In this document: positions 29,831 through 37,718 of the stretch, in pieces
How the letters are laid out: every line of letters starts with the position of its first letter
How positions within the stretch are numbered: position 1 is the stretch's first letter
Assembly: GCF_002158995.1 (NCBI RefSeq)
Contig: NZ_LOHF01000008.1
Location: forward strand, 31,593 to 95,592
Direction of reading: 5' to 3'
Length of the DNA: 64,000 bases
DNA from: Pseudomonas caspiana
Lineage (GTDB): Bacteria; Pseudomonadota; Gammaproteobacteria; Pseudomonadales; Pseudomonadaceae
Translations under genes and position numbers: made by a program
Notes under the pieces: generated by a model
Seen by the model: the letters and a program-made list of their open reading frames with translations, nothing else
The model's database searches: none
What the model was told of the DNA's origin: nothing

Positions 29831-29878
29831 ATTGACGTATCTGTGTCCGGCGTCGTAATTTCGGTCAACCAGTTTGAC
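29822..29878. promoter_or_regulatory. Two GTCAA-N5-TTGAC operators at a MarR/aminotransferase divergent promoter
   Basis: GTCAA-GCATA-TTGAC (29822-29836) overlaps the MarR start codon at 29828-29830; GTCAA-CCAGT-TTGAC (29864-29878) lies in the intergenic region, 35 bases before the aminotransferase start. Arms and spacing are identical, and the centres are 42 bases apart, about four helical turns. This is the layout expected for a MarR dimer binding twice. Confidence 0.6.
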
Positions 29879-29912
29879 TTATTTCCAATTACTTCGGCTA
29901 GCGGTGATCTCA

Positions 29913-31079
29913 ATGGCTTTCTCTGAACGCGTGTCCCGGCTTAAAAGTTCTCTGATTCGTGAAATCCTTGCCGCAGCGCAGCGTCCGGAAGTCATGTCGT
30001 TCGCCGGTGGCCTGCCGGCCGAAGCCATGCTACCCAAGGTGGAATGGGCGGACATGCCCGTTGCGCTTGGCCAGTACGGCATGAGCGAGGGCGAGCCTGA
30101 ATTGCGCGAAGCCTTGGCCACAGAGGCGCGAGCTATCGGTTTGCAATGCGATGCCAGCCAGGTATTGATCGTCAGTGGCTCGCAGCAGACGCTGGATCTG
30201 GCGGCCAAGCTGTACATCGATAAGGGCACAAAGATTGTGCTCGAGGCGCCGACTTACCTGGCTGCGCTGCAGATCTTCCAGTTGTTCGGCGCCGATTGCC
30301 TCACTGTGCCGCTGCAAACCGATGGCCCTGATTTAATTGCATTGCGTGAGCAACTGGAGCAGCACAAACCTGCGTTCGCTTATCTGATTCCGACTTTTCA
30401 GAATCCCTCTGCAGTGCGTTACAGCGAGGCCAGCCGGGTGGCCGTGGCTGCGATGCTTGATGAGTTCGGTGTGACCTTGATCGAAGACGAACCCTATCGC
30501 GATCTGACATTTGATGGCGGCAGTGCCAAGCCCATCGCCAGTCGTTTGCAAAAAGCCAGCTGGATCTACACCGGTACCGTGTCGAAAACCCTGTTGCCTG
30601 GCTTGCGGGTCGGTTATCTGATCGCCAGCCCCGATCTGTTCCCACATCTGCTGCGTTTGAAGCAGTCAGCGGATCTGCACACCAACCGTTTGGGTCAGTG
30701 GCAGGCACTGCAATGGATCGGGACCGAGCACTACCATGAGCACCTTTCGCAATTGCAGAGCTTCTACCGTCAGCGTCGGGATGCATTTGAGGCTGCACTA
30801 AAACAACACTTTGCCGATATAGCTGACTGGAACAGTCCGCAAGGTGGTCTGTTTTTCTGGCTGACGCTCAAGCAGCCAATGGATACAAGGACTTTGCTCG
30901 ATGAAGCGCTGAAGCAGGATGTCGCGTTTATGCCGGGGGAGCCGTTTTTCGCTGATCCGGATGCTAATCCTGGTTACCTGAGGCTTAACTTCAGCCATAT
31001 CGACCCGGCCCGTCTTGACGAAGGTCTGAGACGATTGGCGGCAGTTGTACGTCAGGCCCAGTTAGAGCAGGCCGCTTAG
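29913..31079 (+). CDS. PLP-dependent aminotransferase, class I/II
   Basis: A 388-residue fold-type I aminotransferase of the branch that includes 2-aminoadipate/alpha-amino acid transaminases and MocR C-domains. It shows MSFAGGLPAEAMLP near residue 29, LIVSGSQQTLDL near 90, the aspartate region LIEDEPYRDLTF and the PLP lysine in GTVSKTLLPGLRVGYL near residue 230. There is no DNA-binding domain. The start ATG 29913 gives MAFSERVSRLKSS. Control by the adjacent MarR regulator is likely. A GST gene follows 33 bases downstream in the same direction. Substrate cannot be assigned. Confidence 0.85.
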   Translation: MAFSERVSRLKSSLIREILAAAQRPEVMSFAGGLPAEAMLPKVEWADMPVALGQYGMSEGEPELREALATEARAIGLQCDASQVLIVSGSQQTLDLAAKLYIDKGTKIVLEAPTYLAALQIFQLFGADCLTVPLQTDGPDLIALREQLEQHKPAFAYLIPTFQNPSAVRYSEASRVAVAAMLDEFGVTLIEDEPYRDLTFDGGSAKPIASRLQKASWIYTGTVSKTLLPGLRVGYLIASPDLFPHLLRLKQSADLHTNRLGQWQALQWIGTEHYHEHLSQLQSFYRQRRDAFEAALKQHFADIADWNSPQGGLFFWLTLKQPMDTRTLLDEALKQDVAFMPGEPFFADPDANPGYLRLNFSHIDPARLDEGLRRLAAVVRQAQLEQAA

Positions 31080-31112
31080 CAGCGAGCATCAGGCGAATTT
31101 AAGGAGAAGGGG

Positions 31113-31715
31113 ATGTACAAGGTTTACGGCGATTACAAATCGGGAAACTGCTACAAGATCAAGCTGATGCTCAACTTGCTGGGTGTTGAATACCACTGGG
31201 TGGCGGTGGATATCCTCAATGGTGAAACCCAGACCGCAGCCTTTCTGGAGAAGAACCCCAACGGCAAGATTCCAGTACTGGAGCTTGAGGACGGCACCTG
31301 TTTGTGGGAGTCCAACGCGATCCTCAATTTTCTCGCCGATGGTAGCCAGTACCTGCCAAGCGAACCGCGACTGCGTACTCAAGTGCTGCAATGGCAGTTC
31401 TTCGAGCAGTACAGCCATGAGCCAAGCATCGCCGTCGCTCGCTTCATCCAGTTTTATCTGGGGCTGCCTGAGGAGCGTCTGGAGGAATATCGTTCGTTGC
31501 ATAAAGCCGGTTACCGCGCGCTGGCAGTGATGGAGCAGCAACTGAAACGCACGCCGTTCCTGGTCGGCGATAACTTTTCCATCGCAGACATTGCGTTGTA
31601 CGCGTACACCCATGTTGCCCATCAGGGCGGTTTCGACCTGACGCCATATCCTGGCATCGAGCAATGGCTGGAGCGTGTGAAGGCGCAACCTGGTTACGTG
31701 GGGATGCTGGACTGA
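31113..31715 (+). CDS. Glutathione S-transferase family protein
   Basis: A 200-residue cytosolic GST. The N-terminal thioredoxin-like domain has SGNCYKIKLMLNLLG (residues 10-24), NPNGKIPVLEL with the cis-proline, and the glutathione-contact motif WESNAIL near residue 66. The helical C-terminal domain includes FLVGDNFSIADIALYAY near residue 155. The start ATG follows AAGGAGAAGGGG, a strong ribosome binding site. It is probably co-transcribed with the aminotransferase and ends at a clear terminator. Confidence 0.9.
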   Translation: MYKVYGDYKSGNCYKIKLMLNLLGVEYHWVAVDILNGETQTAAFLEKNPNGKIPVLELEDGTCLWESNAILNFLADGSQYLPSEPRLRTQVLQWQFFEQYSHEPSIAVARFIQFYLGLPEERLEEYRSLHKAGYRALAVMEQQLKRTPFLVGDNFSIADIALYAYTHVAHQGGFDLTPYPGIEQWLERVKAQPGYVGMLD

Positions 31716-31731
31716 TCGAAATGGATGCCTG

Positions 31732-31764
31732 AAAAGCCGGTCACGCAACATGACCGGCTTTTTT
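31732..31764 (+). terminator. Intrinsic terminator after the GST gene
   Basis: The stem AAGCCGGTCA / TGACCGGCTT with a seven-base loop is followed by a run of six Ts. It also starts with an A run, so it could work in both directions. Confidence 0.9.
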
Positions 31765-31885
31765 ATGTCCGATTGTTTAGCAGGGCTGAAATCACTTGGC
31801 TGTGTCAGCACAGGCATTTAGTCTGCGCGCCCTTCGGGAGCGACCCCGTGACCCGATATCAACGACTTCAGGAAAGGAATTCCCT

Positions 31886-32278
31886 ATGCGCTTTTCAATG
31901 ATGGCAGTGCTGATGTTCATGGCGCTGGGTATTGGTTGCTCTGCTTCTGCGAAAACAGAAGATTGTGATGCCAACCAGGCCGCGATGAACCAATGCGCGA
32001 GCAAGCAACTGGCGACACTGGACGCGGAGCTGAACACGCAATACAAGGCGCAAATGGCGTACTTGCAGACGCCCGCGAAGCAGCAGGCGCTGAAGAGCGC
32101 GCAGCAGAAGTGGATTGCTTTCCGTGATGCGGATTGTACGTATCAGGTAGGTAAGCCTGAGGACTCCGGCTCTATCTGGCCACTGCTGCAGTCCCGGTGT
32201 CTGGCTGAGCATACCCAAGTCCGGGTAGACCAGTTGAAGGCTTATGCGGCGTGCCGTCAGGAGGGCTGCCCGAACTGA
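31886..32278 (+). CDS. LprI-like (DUF1311) secreted or periplasmic protein
   Basis: A 130-residue exported protein. Residues 1-22 form a signal peptide (MMAVLMFMALGIGCSASA). The mature part contains the lysozyme-inhibitor LprI N-terminal pattern: paired cysteines in EDCDANQAAMNQCASKQL, LDAELNTQYKAQM, LKSAQQKWIAFRDADCTYQ and a C-terminal CRQEGC. In mycobacterial LprI this domain inhibits lysozyme; for Pseudomonas proteins the role is inferred only. ATG 31886 follows AGGAAAGGAATTCCCT. The frame stays open upstream but without a better start. No operon partner. Confidence 0.8.
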   Translation: MRFSMMAVLMFMALGIGCSASAKTEDCDANQAAMNQCASKQLATLDAELNTQYKAQMAYLQTPAKQQALKSAQQKWIAFRDADCTYQVGKPEDSGSIWPLLQSRCLAEHTQVRVDQLKAYAACRQEGCPN

Positions 32279-32299
32279 TGTCGGGCAGCGGGGCGTGAA

Positions 32300-32671
32300 T
32301 CAGACCGTAGCGAAACGCTGATTCAGATAGTCGATGATTACTTTGGATTCGTACATCCAGGTAGTCTTGCCGTCTTCTTCGATACGCAGGCAAGGGACTT
32401 TGATCTTGCCGCCCTCATTGAGCAGGGTCTGACGATCGTGCTCATTGTTTTTGGCGTCGTGCAGTGCCACCGGGACGTTGAGCTTGTGCAGGGTACGACG
32501 GGTTTTGACGCAGAACGGGCAGGCATTGAACTGATACAGGCTCAGATTCTTTGCTGACTGCTCGACGGCAGCCTGGGCCTCGGGCGTGCGTTTTTTCTTC
32601 GCCGGGCGGGTAATGAAGTCGCCGAAGATCACCAGTTGGCCAAGACCAACCCTCAAAGCTTTTATAAACAC
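32300..32671 (-). CDS. Glutaredoxin-like protein with CPFC active site
   Basis: A 123-residue thiol-redox protein. A basic N-terminal region (residues 1-40, RPAKKKRTPEAQ) precedes a glutaredoxin fold with the redox motif NACPFCVKTRR near residue 49, the cis-proline in IKVPCLRI and the C-terminal helix YESKVIIDYLNQRF. GTG 32671 is preceded by GCGAGGTCTTCAC and is the likely start. The hydrophobic first 20 residues could be a membrane anchor. The substrate is unknown. It stands 75 bases downstream of folE on the same strand. Confidence 0.85.
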   Translation of the reverse strand: MFIKALRVGLGQLVIFGDFITRPAKKKRTPEAQAAVEQSAKNLSLYQFNACPFCVKTRRTLHKLNVPVALHDAKNNEHDRQTLLNEGGKIKVPCLRIEEDGKTTWMYESKVIIDYLNQRFATV

Positions 32672-32746
32672 GTGAAGACCTCGCGAGAAACAGGCGGGAA
32701 CGTATCGCCCATGGCCCGGCGAGTGGTCAGCCGGGCAGGGCGTCAG

Positions 32747-33292
32747 TCACTTGATGAGGCTGAGGAACTCGCTGCGGGTGGCAGCGTTTTCGCGGAATTC
32801 GCCGAGCATGACCGAAGTGATCATCGACGAGTTCTGCTTTTCGACACCGCGCATCATCATGCACATGTGCTTGGCTTCGATTACCACGGCAACGCCCACT
32901 GCGCCGGTCACTTGCATGATCGCTTCGGCGATCTGGCGGCTGAGGTTTTCCTGGATTTGCAGGCGGCGGGCATACATGTCGACGATGCGTGCGACCTTGG
33001 ACAGACCCAGCACCTTGCCGTTGGGGATATAGGCGACATGTGCCTTGCCAATGAACGGCAGCAGGTGGTGTTCGCACAACGAATACAATTCGATGTCCTT
33101 GACCATCACCATTTCGCTGGCGTCGGAGCTGAACAGGGCACCATTGGTGACCTCTTCCAGCGTTTGCTGATAACCGCGACACAGATACTGCATTGCCTTG
33201 GCAGCGCGTTTGGGAGTGTCGAGCAGACCTTCGCGGGAAACGTCTTCCCCCAGTTGGCCAAGGATCGCGGTGTAGTTCTGTTCCAGTGTCAC
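32747..33292 (-). CDS. folE: GTP cyclohydrolase I
   Basis: A 181-residue enzyme for the first step of tetrahydrofolate synthesis: GTP to 7,8-dihydroneopterin triphosphate. The zinc and active-site motifs are present: [22 protein letters not shown] (split around residue 72-93) with the Cys and His ligands, and [16 protein letters not shown] with the third cysteine near residue 145. Length is near the bacterial norm. The start is a GTG. A longer overlapping frame (to 33479) is a shadow and was ignored. Pseudomonas often carries more than one folE; this one has no folate-gene neighbours. Confidence 0.93.
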   Translation of the reverse strand: MTLEQNYTAILGQLGEDVSREGLLDTPKRAAKAMQYLCRGYQQTLEEVTNGALFSSDASEMVMVKDIELYSLCEHHLLPFIGKAHVAYIPNGKVLGLSKVARIVDMYARRLQIQENLSRQIAEAIMQVTGAVGVAVVIEAKHMCMMMRGVEKQNSSMITSVMLGEFRENAATRSEFLSLIK

Positions 33293-33511
33293 AGGGGTTG
33301 TTCCGTAAAAGGTAATGCTGTCCGCAGCGGTACCGTGTCGATAACCAACATTTGCACGACATGGCCAGGCTGATCAGCAAGAAATGCAGGGCAAGCCTGC
33401 GTTGCGCGACATAGTAACGTAGGACAGGCGGCAATTGTATCGCTCGATGTCGGTAGGTTGCCTTCCAGACCGCTTTCACGGGGTCACGGCAGTCTTGTGG
33501 GGAGACGATTG

Positions 33512-33805
33512 CTACTTGATATTGGGCAACAGTCGTACTTCCACGCGTTGTCCCAAAGCACGTGCCGCACTGGCCAGGGTTGCCAGAGTCATCCCCGCGT
33601 CGCTCTCATCAAGGGCGCGGTCCACCACTGTCCGGCTGGTATGCATCCGCTCGGCGAGGTCTTTTTTGGTAACTTTCTGAAGCCTCATCGTTTCTGCAAG
33701 CTGCCAGGATATGACTCGTTTCAGTGCCGCAGCGGTGACTTCTTCGACAAGATCCTGTTCCGCAAGAAAATCGTCGAAGTCAGATCCTACGTTCTCGTTC
33801 ATCAT
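33512..33805 (-). CDS. HigA-type XRE-family antitoxin
   Basis: A 97-residue protein with a helix-turn-helix near residues 43-62 (VTKKDLAERMHTSRTVVDRAL) typical of HigA/XRE antitoxins that follow their toxin gene. The N-terminal half is acidic (DFDDFLAEQDLVEEV). It starts seven bases after the toxin frame ends, so the toxin-first order of HigBA systems is kept. Its likely roles are neutralising the toxin and repressing the operon. The imperfect palindrome ACCTA-TT-TAGGT at 34169-34180 is a candidate operator. Confidence 0.85.
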   Translation of the reverse strand: MMNENVGSDFDDFLAEQDLVEEVTAAALKRVISWQLAETMRLQKVTKKDLAERMHTSRTVVDRALDESDAGMTLATLASAARALGQRVEVRLLPNIK

Positions 33806-33812
33806 TGGCTCC

Positions 33813-34169
33813 TCATAGCCGCGACTTGCGCTGTCGTGCAGTCGTTAAATCCGTTGAAGGTGTCTTCTGGCTTTTTTTGATGAAGCCGTGAAGCAATACC
33901 ATTTCGCAAGCTGTGACCGTGAACAGTACCCGGGCAATGGCATCGCCAAGATCAACCCTGACCTCCCAGAGCCCGGCTTCAAGCTTTCGAACAACGGGCA
34001 TACCCATCGGCCATCCGAGTTGGACGGCTTTTATATCAATCCCGATCAGTCGCCTGTGCTGGCGCGTTAGATTTGATAGCCATTCACGAACCGGCTCATT
34101 GCCAGCGTCTGTGCAGAAGAAACGTACGGCGAGAACAGGTGTGTCATCAGGCGTGAGGATGCAGTGTAC
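33813..34169 (-). CDS. RelE/HigB-family toxin frame without a standard start codon
   Basis: The in-frame stretch from 34169 to 33813 encodes about 118 residues that look like a complete Gp49/HigB-type toxin: VLAVRFFCTDAGNEPVREWL, IGIDIKAVQLGWPMGMPVVR, LEAGLWEVRVDLGDAIARVLF, and the C-terminal HGFIKKSQKTP. Only the second half (64 residues from ATG 34007) follows an ordinary start. Upstream of it the frame has no ATG, GTG or TTG back to the stop at 34170-34172; the codons there include GTA (34169) and ATC (34160), and ATC follows TAGG by eight bases. Either a rare start is used, or the start was lost by point mutation and the toxin is silent. Coordinates give the extent of the open frame. Confidence 0.6.
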   Translation of the reverse strand, partial: VHCILTPDDTPVLAVRFFCTDAGNEPVREWLSNLTRQHRRLIGIDIKAVQLGWPMGMPVVRKLEAGLWEVRVDLGDAIARVLFTVTACEMVLLHGFIKKSQKTPSTDLTTARQRKSRL

Positions 34170-34180
34170 CTAAATAGGTG
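34169..34180. promoter_or_regulatory. Candidate operator upstream of the toxin-antitoxin pair
   Basis: On the minus strand ACCTA-TT-TAGGT is an inverted repeat placed directly before the toxin frame. TTCCGC and TATTTA, 16 bases apart, could be its -35 and -10, so the repeat would cover the -10 element. Inferred by eye. Confidence 0.35.
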
Positions 34181-34357
34181 CATATGGCAATGGCGGAAGA
34201 CTTGCGGATGCCTACTGTAGTCACTGATGATGAGAGCCGGTGGTAGATATGTATCCAATCGCTTACCAAACCCTTACCAAGCCACGACAGAAATAACCCC
34301 GCTCTCGCTGTCTGAACGAGCAGGTAACAAATACCTGTCGCATGAGAGAGTGAAGTG

Positions 34358-34546
34358 ATGTTTGGTCGAATGATGAAAGTGGCAATAGTGGTTGCTGTGC
34401 TGTCTACCGTCTCAGGCTGCTGGCCATTCTGGGGTCCAGGCGGGCCCGGCGGGCATGGAGGCGGTGGCGGGCACGGTGGCGGCGGTCACTATGAAGGTGG
34501 CGACCGCGGTGGTCCAGGTGGTGGCGGCCCGGGCGGACGACCGTAA
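34358..34546 (+). CDS. Small glycine-rich lipoprotein
   Basis: A 62-residue protein. The N-terminus MFGRMMKVAIVVAVLSTVSGC is a lipoprotein signal with lipobox VSGC; after processing only about 42 residues remain, of which most are glycine, with H, P and a few D and R (WPFWGPGGPGGHGGGGGHGG). GTG at 34355 is an alternative start one codon upstream of ATG 34358, which follows GAGAGTGAAGTG. It has no known domain. Histidines among the glycines might bind metal, but that is a guess. It stands alone between the toxin-antitoxin genes and smr. Confidence 0.65.
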   Translation: MFGRMMKVAIVVAVLSTVSGCWPFWGPGGPGGHGGGGGHGGGGHYEGGDRGGPGGGGPGGRP

Positions 34547-34577
34547 CGAACCCGGAGTGTGTTCAGGCTGCGACGGG

Positions 34578-35135
34578 TTACTCGTCGCGGCCTTCCATCA
34601 TGGTCCGCTTCAGGATCACGTAAACCGCTCCCGCGCCGCCGTGCTTCGCCTGGCACGAACAGAATCCCAACACTTGGGGATGTTGTCGCAACCAGGTGTT
34701 GACGTGGCTTTTGATCATGGGGCGCTTGCCGTCCAGTCGCACCGCTTTGCCGTGGGTAACGCGCACGCAGCGGATTTCCAGCTTGGTGGCTTCGGCGAGA
34801 AACTCCCACAAGGTTTCCCTCGCGACCTCGACCGTCATGCCGTGTAAATCCAGGCTGCCCTCGAAGCTGATCTGACCGAGCTTGAGCTTACGCATCTGGC
34901 CTTCCTGCACGCCATCGCGGGACCAACTCAATACATCCTCTGGTCCTACGTCGATCACGAACTGATCCGACAAACCATCGACTCTTACTGAATCGGTGCG
35001 CACCGTTGCGGACTGACGCAGTTTTGCCAGGAGTTTACGGTCGGTTTTCGGTTTGCCGACATCGGCATATTCTTGCTTGATGGGCTTGACGCCGCGTAAC
35101 TCGTTTTTGAACAGGGAAAAATCGTCGTCTTGCAT
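34578..35135 (-). CDS. Smr-domain protein
   Basis: A 185-residue protein with a C-terminal Smr (small MutS-related) domain. The marks are the LDLHGMTV motif near residue 90, which has the usual LDLHG sequence, and RVTHGKAV with the HGK core near residue 127, followed by WLRQHPQVLGFCSCQAKHGGAGAVYVIL. Stand-alone Smr proteins act as nucleases, on nicked DNA or on mRNA at collided ribosomes (SmrB type). ATG 35135 follows GGAGGCTGAC and gives MQDDDFSLFK; the frame to 35234 was rejected. Confidence 0.85.
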   Translation of the reverse strand: MQDDDFSLFKNELRGVKPIKQEYADVGKPKTDRKLLAKLRQSATVRTDSVRVDGLSDQFVIDVGPEDVLSWSRDGVQEGQMRKLKLGQISFEGSLDLHGMTVEVARETLWEFLAEATKLEIRCVRVTHGKAVRLDGKRPMIKSHVNTWLRQHPQVLGFCSCQAKHGGAGAVYVILKRTMMEGRDE

Positions 35136-35344
35136 GTCAGCCTCCGCGAAGGGGGCTAGTTTAACCAAGTCGTGGTCTGCGGCGTGATTAAAACGCCGCT
35201 TTTGGCAACTCGGGTCTGCCCCTGCAACTGACATGACGCGATTTATCGTGAGGCCCGGGAGAAGGGCCGTAAATTCGCTGGGTATTCATTTGCTTGCGGC
35301 TAAAGCCAGTCCTACCGCACGACATTCCCGACAGGAACTACCGC

Positions 35345-35665
35345 TCAATCATTCTTCTTCATCAAATGCGGCGACATGTTCAGACCATTTTTGCGGCGGC
35401 GGCCCAGTCGGCAGCGGCGCCATAGCCAGACGCCGACGTAGAGCACCAACAAACCACCGAACACTACCAACGCTGCGCCCAGCGGACTGGCATTGAGTTC
35501 ACCCAATACTTGTGGGCGGCCAATCAGGCTGGAAACACCGGCCATCGCCAGCAATACGCCGAAAGTGGCCAACAGGGCAGCAATGGCCGAACCAATGCGC
35601 ACGCCCCAACTACCCGGTCCTTTTGGACGCAGGCGACGGGCATCAAAACCGTCGGATACTTTCAT
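35345..35665 (-). CDS. Small membrane protein of unknown function
   Basis: A 106-residue protein. Two membrane segments are clear: IGSAIAALLATFGVLLAMAGVSSLIG (split across residues 24-49) and AALVVFGGLLVLYVGVWLW near residues 64-82. The N-terminus is basic, and the C-terminal tail RRCRLGRRRKN is strongly positive and so likely cytoplasmic. The start ATG follows GGAGGAAATCGGA, a good ribosome binding site, which supports it being real. I do not recognise a family, and neighbours give no clue. Confidence 0.65.
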   Translation of the reverse strand: MKVSDGFDARRLRPKGPGSWGVRIGSAIAALLATFGVLLAMAGVSSLIGRPQVLGELNASPLGAALVVFGGLLVLYVGVWLWRRCRLGRRRKNGLNMSPHLMKKND

Positions 35666-35897
35666 TCCGATTTCCTCCAGAGTATCGGGGTCTGACTCGT
35701 ATAAAGGGCGGCTGGTTCCCGCAGGGAGGGATTGAAGGGCAGAAGGCGGGCATTAATGGATGGGCGGTTATGTGAACGGCGTCACATGACCGCTATTGCG
35801 GCGGCGGTTACGCGAAGAGACCTGAGTCGAGGCAGTCCGGCATGGAGTGGTGACACTCTTAGCCGGGCAGGGCAGTTGACTTCTGGAGGCTGGTGCT

Positions 35898-36488
35898 TCA
35901 GATCAGGTCTTTGGTAAGGGCCAGAGTCGCAAAGTTATCGTTCATGATCGCCATTTCGGTGCGATGAACGATATGGGCGCTGACCACGCCGTCCGGGCTC
36001 GGCAAGTCGCGGGTTGCGCAAGCGTCGTCCACCAGGGTGCAGCGATAGCCGTAATCCTTTGCTGCGCGCACGGTGGTGCTGATGCTCGAATGGCTCATGA
36101 AGCCGCAAACGATCAGGTCAAGATGACCCAGGCTTTGCAGCAGGTCATCCAGTCCGGTGCCGTTAAAGGCATTGGGCAGACGCTTTTCCACTACCTGCTC
36201 GCCTTCATGTGGCTTGAGGTCTGGCATGAACTCGCCGCGCTCGCCTTGCGGATCGAACAGGCCACCGACTGTACCGAGATGGCGGATATGCACGATCGGG
36301 CATTTTCCAGCGCGGGCGGCTGCTACCAGCTGGCAGATGTTCGCCGCAGCTTCATTTACTCCGGTCAGGGCCAGCGGACCGCTGAGATATTCTTTCTGTG
36401 CATCGATAATAATCAGCGTGGCATTACTCAAAGTGGCCGCTGCATAGCCACGGCCGCTGAGTTGAAACATGGTCTTTGGATCGGACAT
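35898..36488 (-). CDS. Isochorismatase-fold hydrolase with Ser in place of the catalytic Cys
   Basis: A 196-residue protein of the cysteine hydrolase / isochorismatase superfamily. It has the catalytic aspartate in LIIIDAQKEY near residue 29, the lysine in VVEKRLPNAF near residue 100 and the motif DLIVCGFMSHSSISTTVRAA near residue 127. In cysteine hydrolases a Cys sits where this protein has Ser-Ser-Ile, so it may lack nicotinamidase-type thiol chemistry, as in true isochorismatases. ATG 36488 follows AAAGGAGCCCCAG and was chosen over the frame start at 36521. No operon context. Confidence 0.8.
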   Translation of the reverse strand: MSDPKTMFQLSGRGYAAATLSNATLIIIDAQKEYLSGPLALTGVNEAAANICQLVAAARAGKCPIVHIRHLGTVGGLFDPQGERGEFMPDLKPHEGEQVVEKRLPNAFNGTGLDDLLQSLGHLDLIVCGFMSHSSISTTVRAAKDYGYRCTLVDDACATRDLPSPDGVVSAHIVHRTEMAIMNDNFATLALTKDLI

Positions 36489-36763
36489 CTGGGGCTCCTT
36501 TGTGTGGGGCTTTTGCGACATTCTCCTCCGCTGGAGCGGTTCTGGGAATGGCGACGATGAGAAGCTCCGGATTCTCTGGCCTGTAGCGGCGTTGGTTGAT
36601 CCAGGCGGATAGCATTATGCCCTGATTGAAAAGCCGCGTATCCATAACCATCGTCGAACATGAGATGCGTCAGAAATGGGTGGATCAGTAATGGCACGGG
36701 GGCATCGTGTGATACGTTCCTGGCTGCTAGAATCCCAAGACGTATTCCAAGGAGCTTGTCCCA

Positions 36764-37672
36764 GTGATCACATCCCGCTTGCGCACTGTGCGCGACCATA
36801 TCCGTTGGGCGGTTAGTCGCTTTCACGAAGAAGACCTGTTTTTTGGGCACGGCACCGATAACGCCTGGGACGAGGCGCGCCAGTTGGTTCTGGGCGCCTT
36901 GCACCTGCCTTGGGAAATTGCCGACAGCTATCTGGATTGCCGGCTGGAGCTTGATGAAATCTCCGAGCTTCAGCGTTTGATTGCACGCCGCATTGATGAG
37001 CGCGTGCCAACGCCTTATCTGCTGGGTGAGGCATGGTTCTGCGGGATGTCGTTCATTGTCGATGAGCGTGTACTGATCCCTCGCTCACCGATCGCCGAGC
37101 TGATCGAAAACCACTTCGCCCCTTGGCTGGCGGACGAGCCGGCACGCATTCTGGATCTGTGTACGGGTTCTGGCTGCATCGGTATTGCTTGCGCCGACGA
37201 GTTTCCGGAGGCCGAAGTCGTGTTGGCCGACCTGTCGTTTGAAGCGCTGGAAGTTGCCAACCAGAACATCGAACGCCATGGCGTTGACCAGCGTGTCTAT
37301 ACCGTTCAGGGCGATGGCTTTGATGGCCTGCCGGGCCAGCGTTTCGACTTGATCGTCTCCAACCCGCCTTATGTCGACTCCGAAGATTTTTCGGATATGC
37401 CGGACGAATACCAGCACGAGCCGGAACTTGCCTTGGCTTGTGGCAGTGATGGTCTGAATCTGGTGCGACGGATGTTGAGTCAGGCGGCGAATCATCTGAC
37501 CGAAAAGGGTCTGTTGATTGTTGAAGTTGGCAACAGTCAGGTTCACGTCCAGGCACTGTACCCGGAAGTCGACTTCACCTGGCTGGATTTCCTGCGCGGC
37601 GGTCACGGCGTTTTCATGCTCAGCGCTGCCCAGTGCCGGGAGCATCAGGCATTGTTTGAGTCGCGGGTCTGA
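36764..37672 (+). CDS. prmB: Ribosomal protein L3 N5-glutamine methyltransferase
   Basis: A 302-residue SAM-dependent enzyme that methylates a glutamine of ribosomal protein L3. The N-terminal helical part includes [18 protein letters not shown] near residue 84, which is conserved in PrmB. The Rossmann fold has [13 protein letters not shown] near residue 129 and the substrate motif SNPPYVD at about residue 199, as in HemK-type glutamine methyltransferases. It starts at GTG 36764 behind AAGGAGCTTGTCCCA. PrmB is usually next to aroC in gamma-proteobacteria; here aroC follows about 2 kb downstream with two opposite-strand genes between. Confidence 0.93.
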   Translation: MITSRLRTVRDHIRWAVSRFHEEDLFFGHGTDNAWDEARQLVLGALHLPWEIADSYLDCRLELDEISELQRLIARRIDERVPTPYLLGEAWFCGMSFIVDERVLIPRSPIAELIENHFAPWLADEPARILDLCTGSGCIGIACADEFPEAEVVLADLSFEALEVANQNIERHGVDQRVYTVQGDGFDGLPGQRFDLIVSNPPYVDSEDFSDMPDEYQHEPELALACGSDGLNLVRRMLSQAANHLTEKGLLIVEVGNSQVHVQALYPEVDFTWLDFLRGGHGVFMLSAAQCREHQALFESRV

Positions 37673-37718
37673 TTGAGCAGATTCAAGGCGCTCTCGGTGA
37701 GCGCCTTGAGTTTGAAGG

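Noticed and set aside
32727..33479. Minus-strand 250-residue frame overlapping folE
   Set aside because: It covers the whole folE gene in another frame; the folE frame has all zinc and active-site motifs.
35233..35496. Plus-strand frame opposite the small membrane protein
   Set aside because: It starts in an intergenic region, runs antisense to a frame with a strong ribosome site and clear membrane helices, and has no recognisable pattern.
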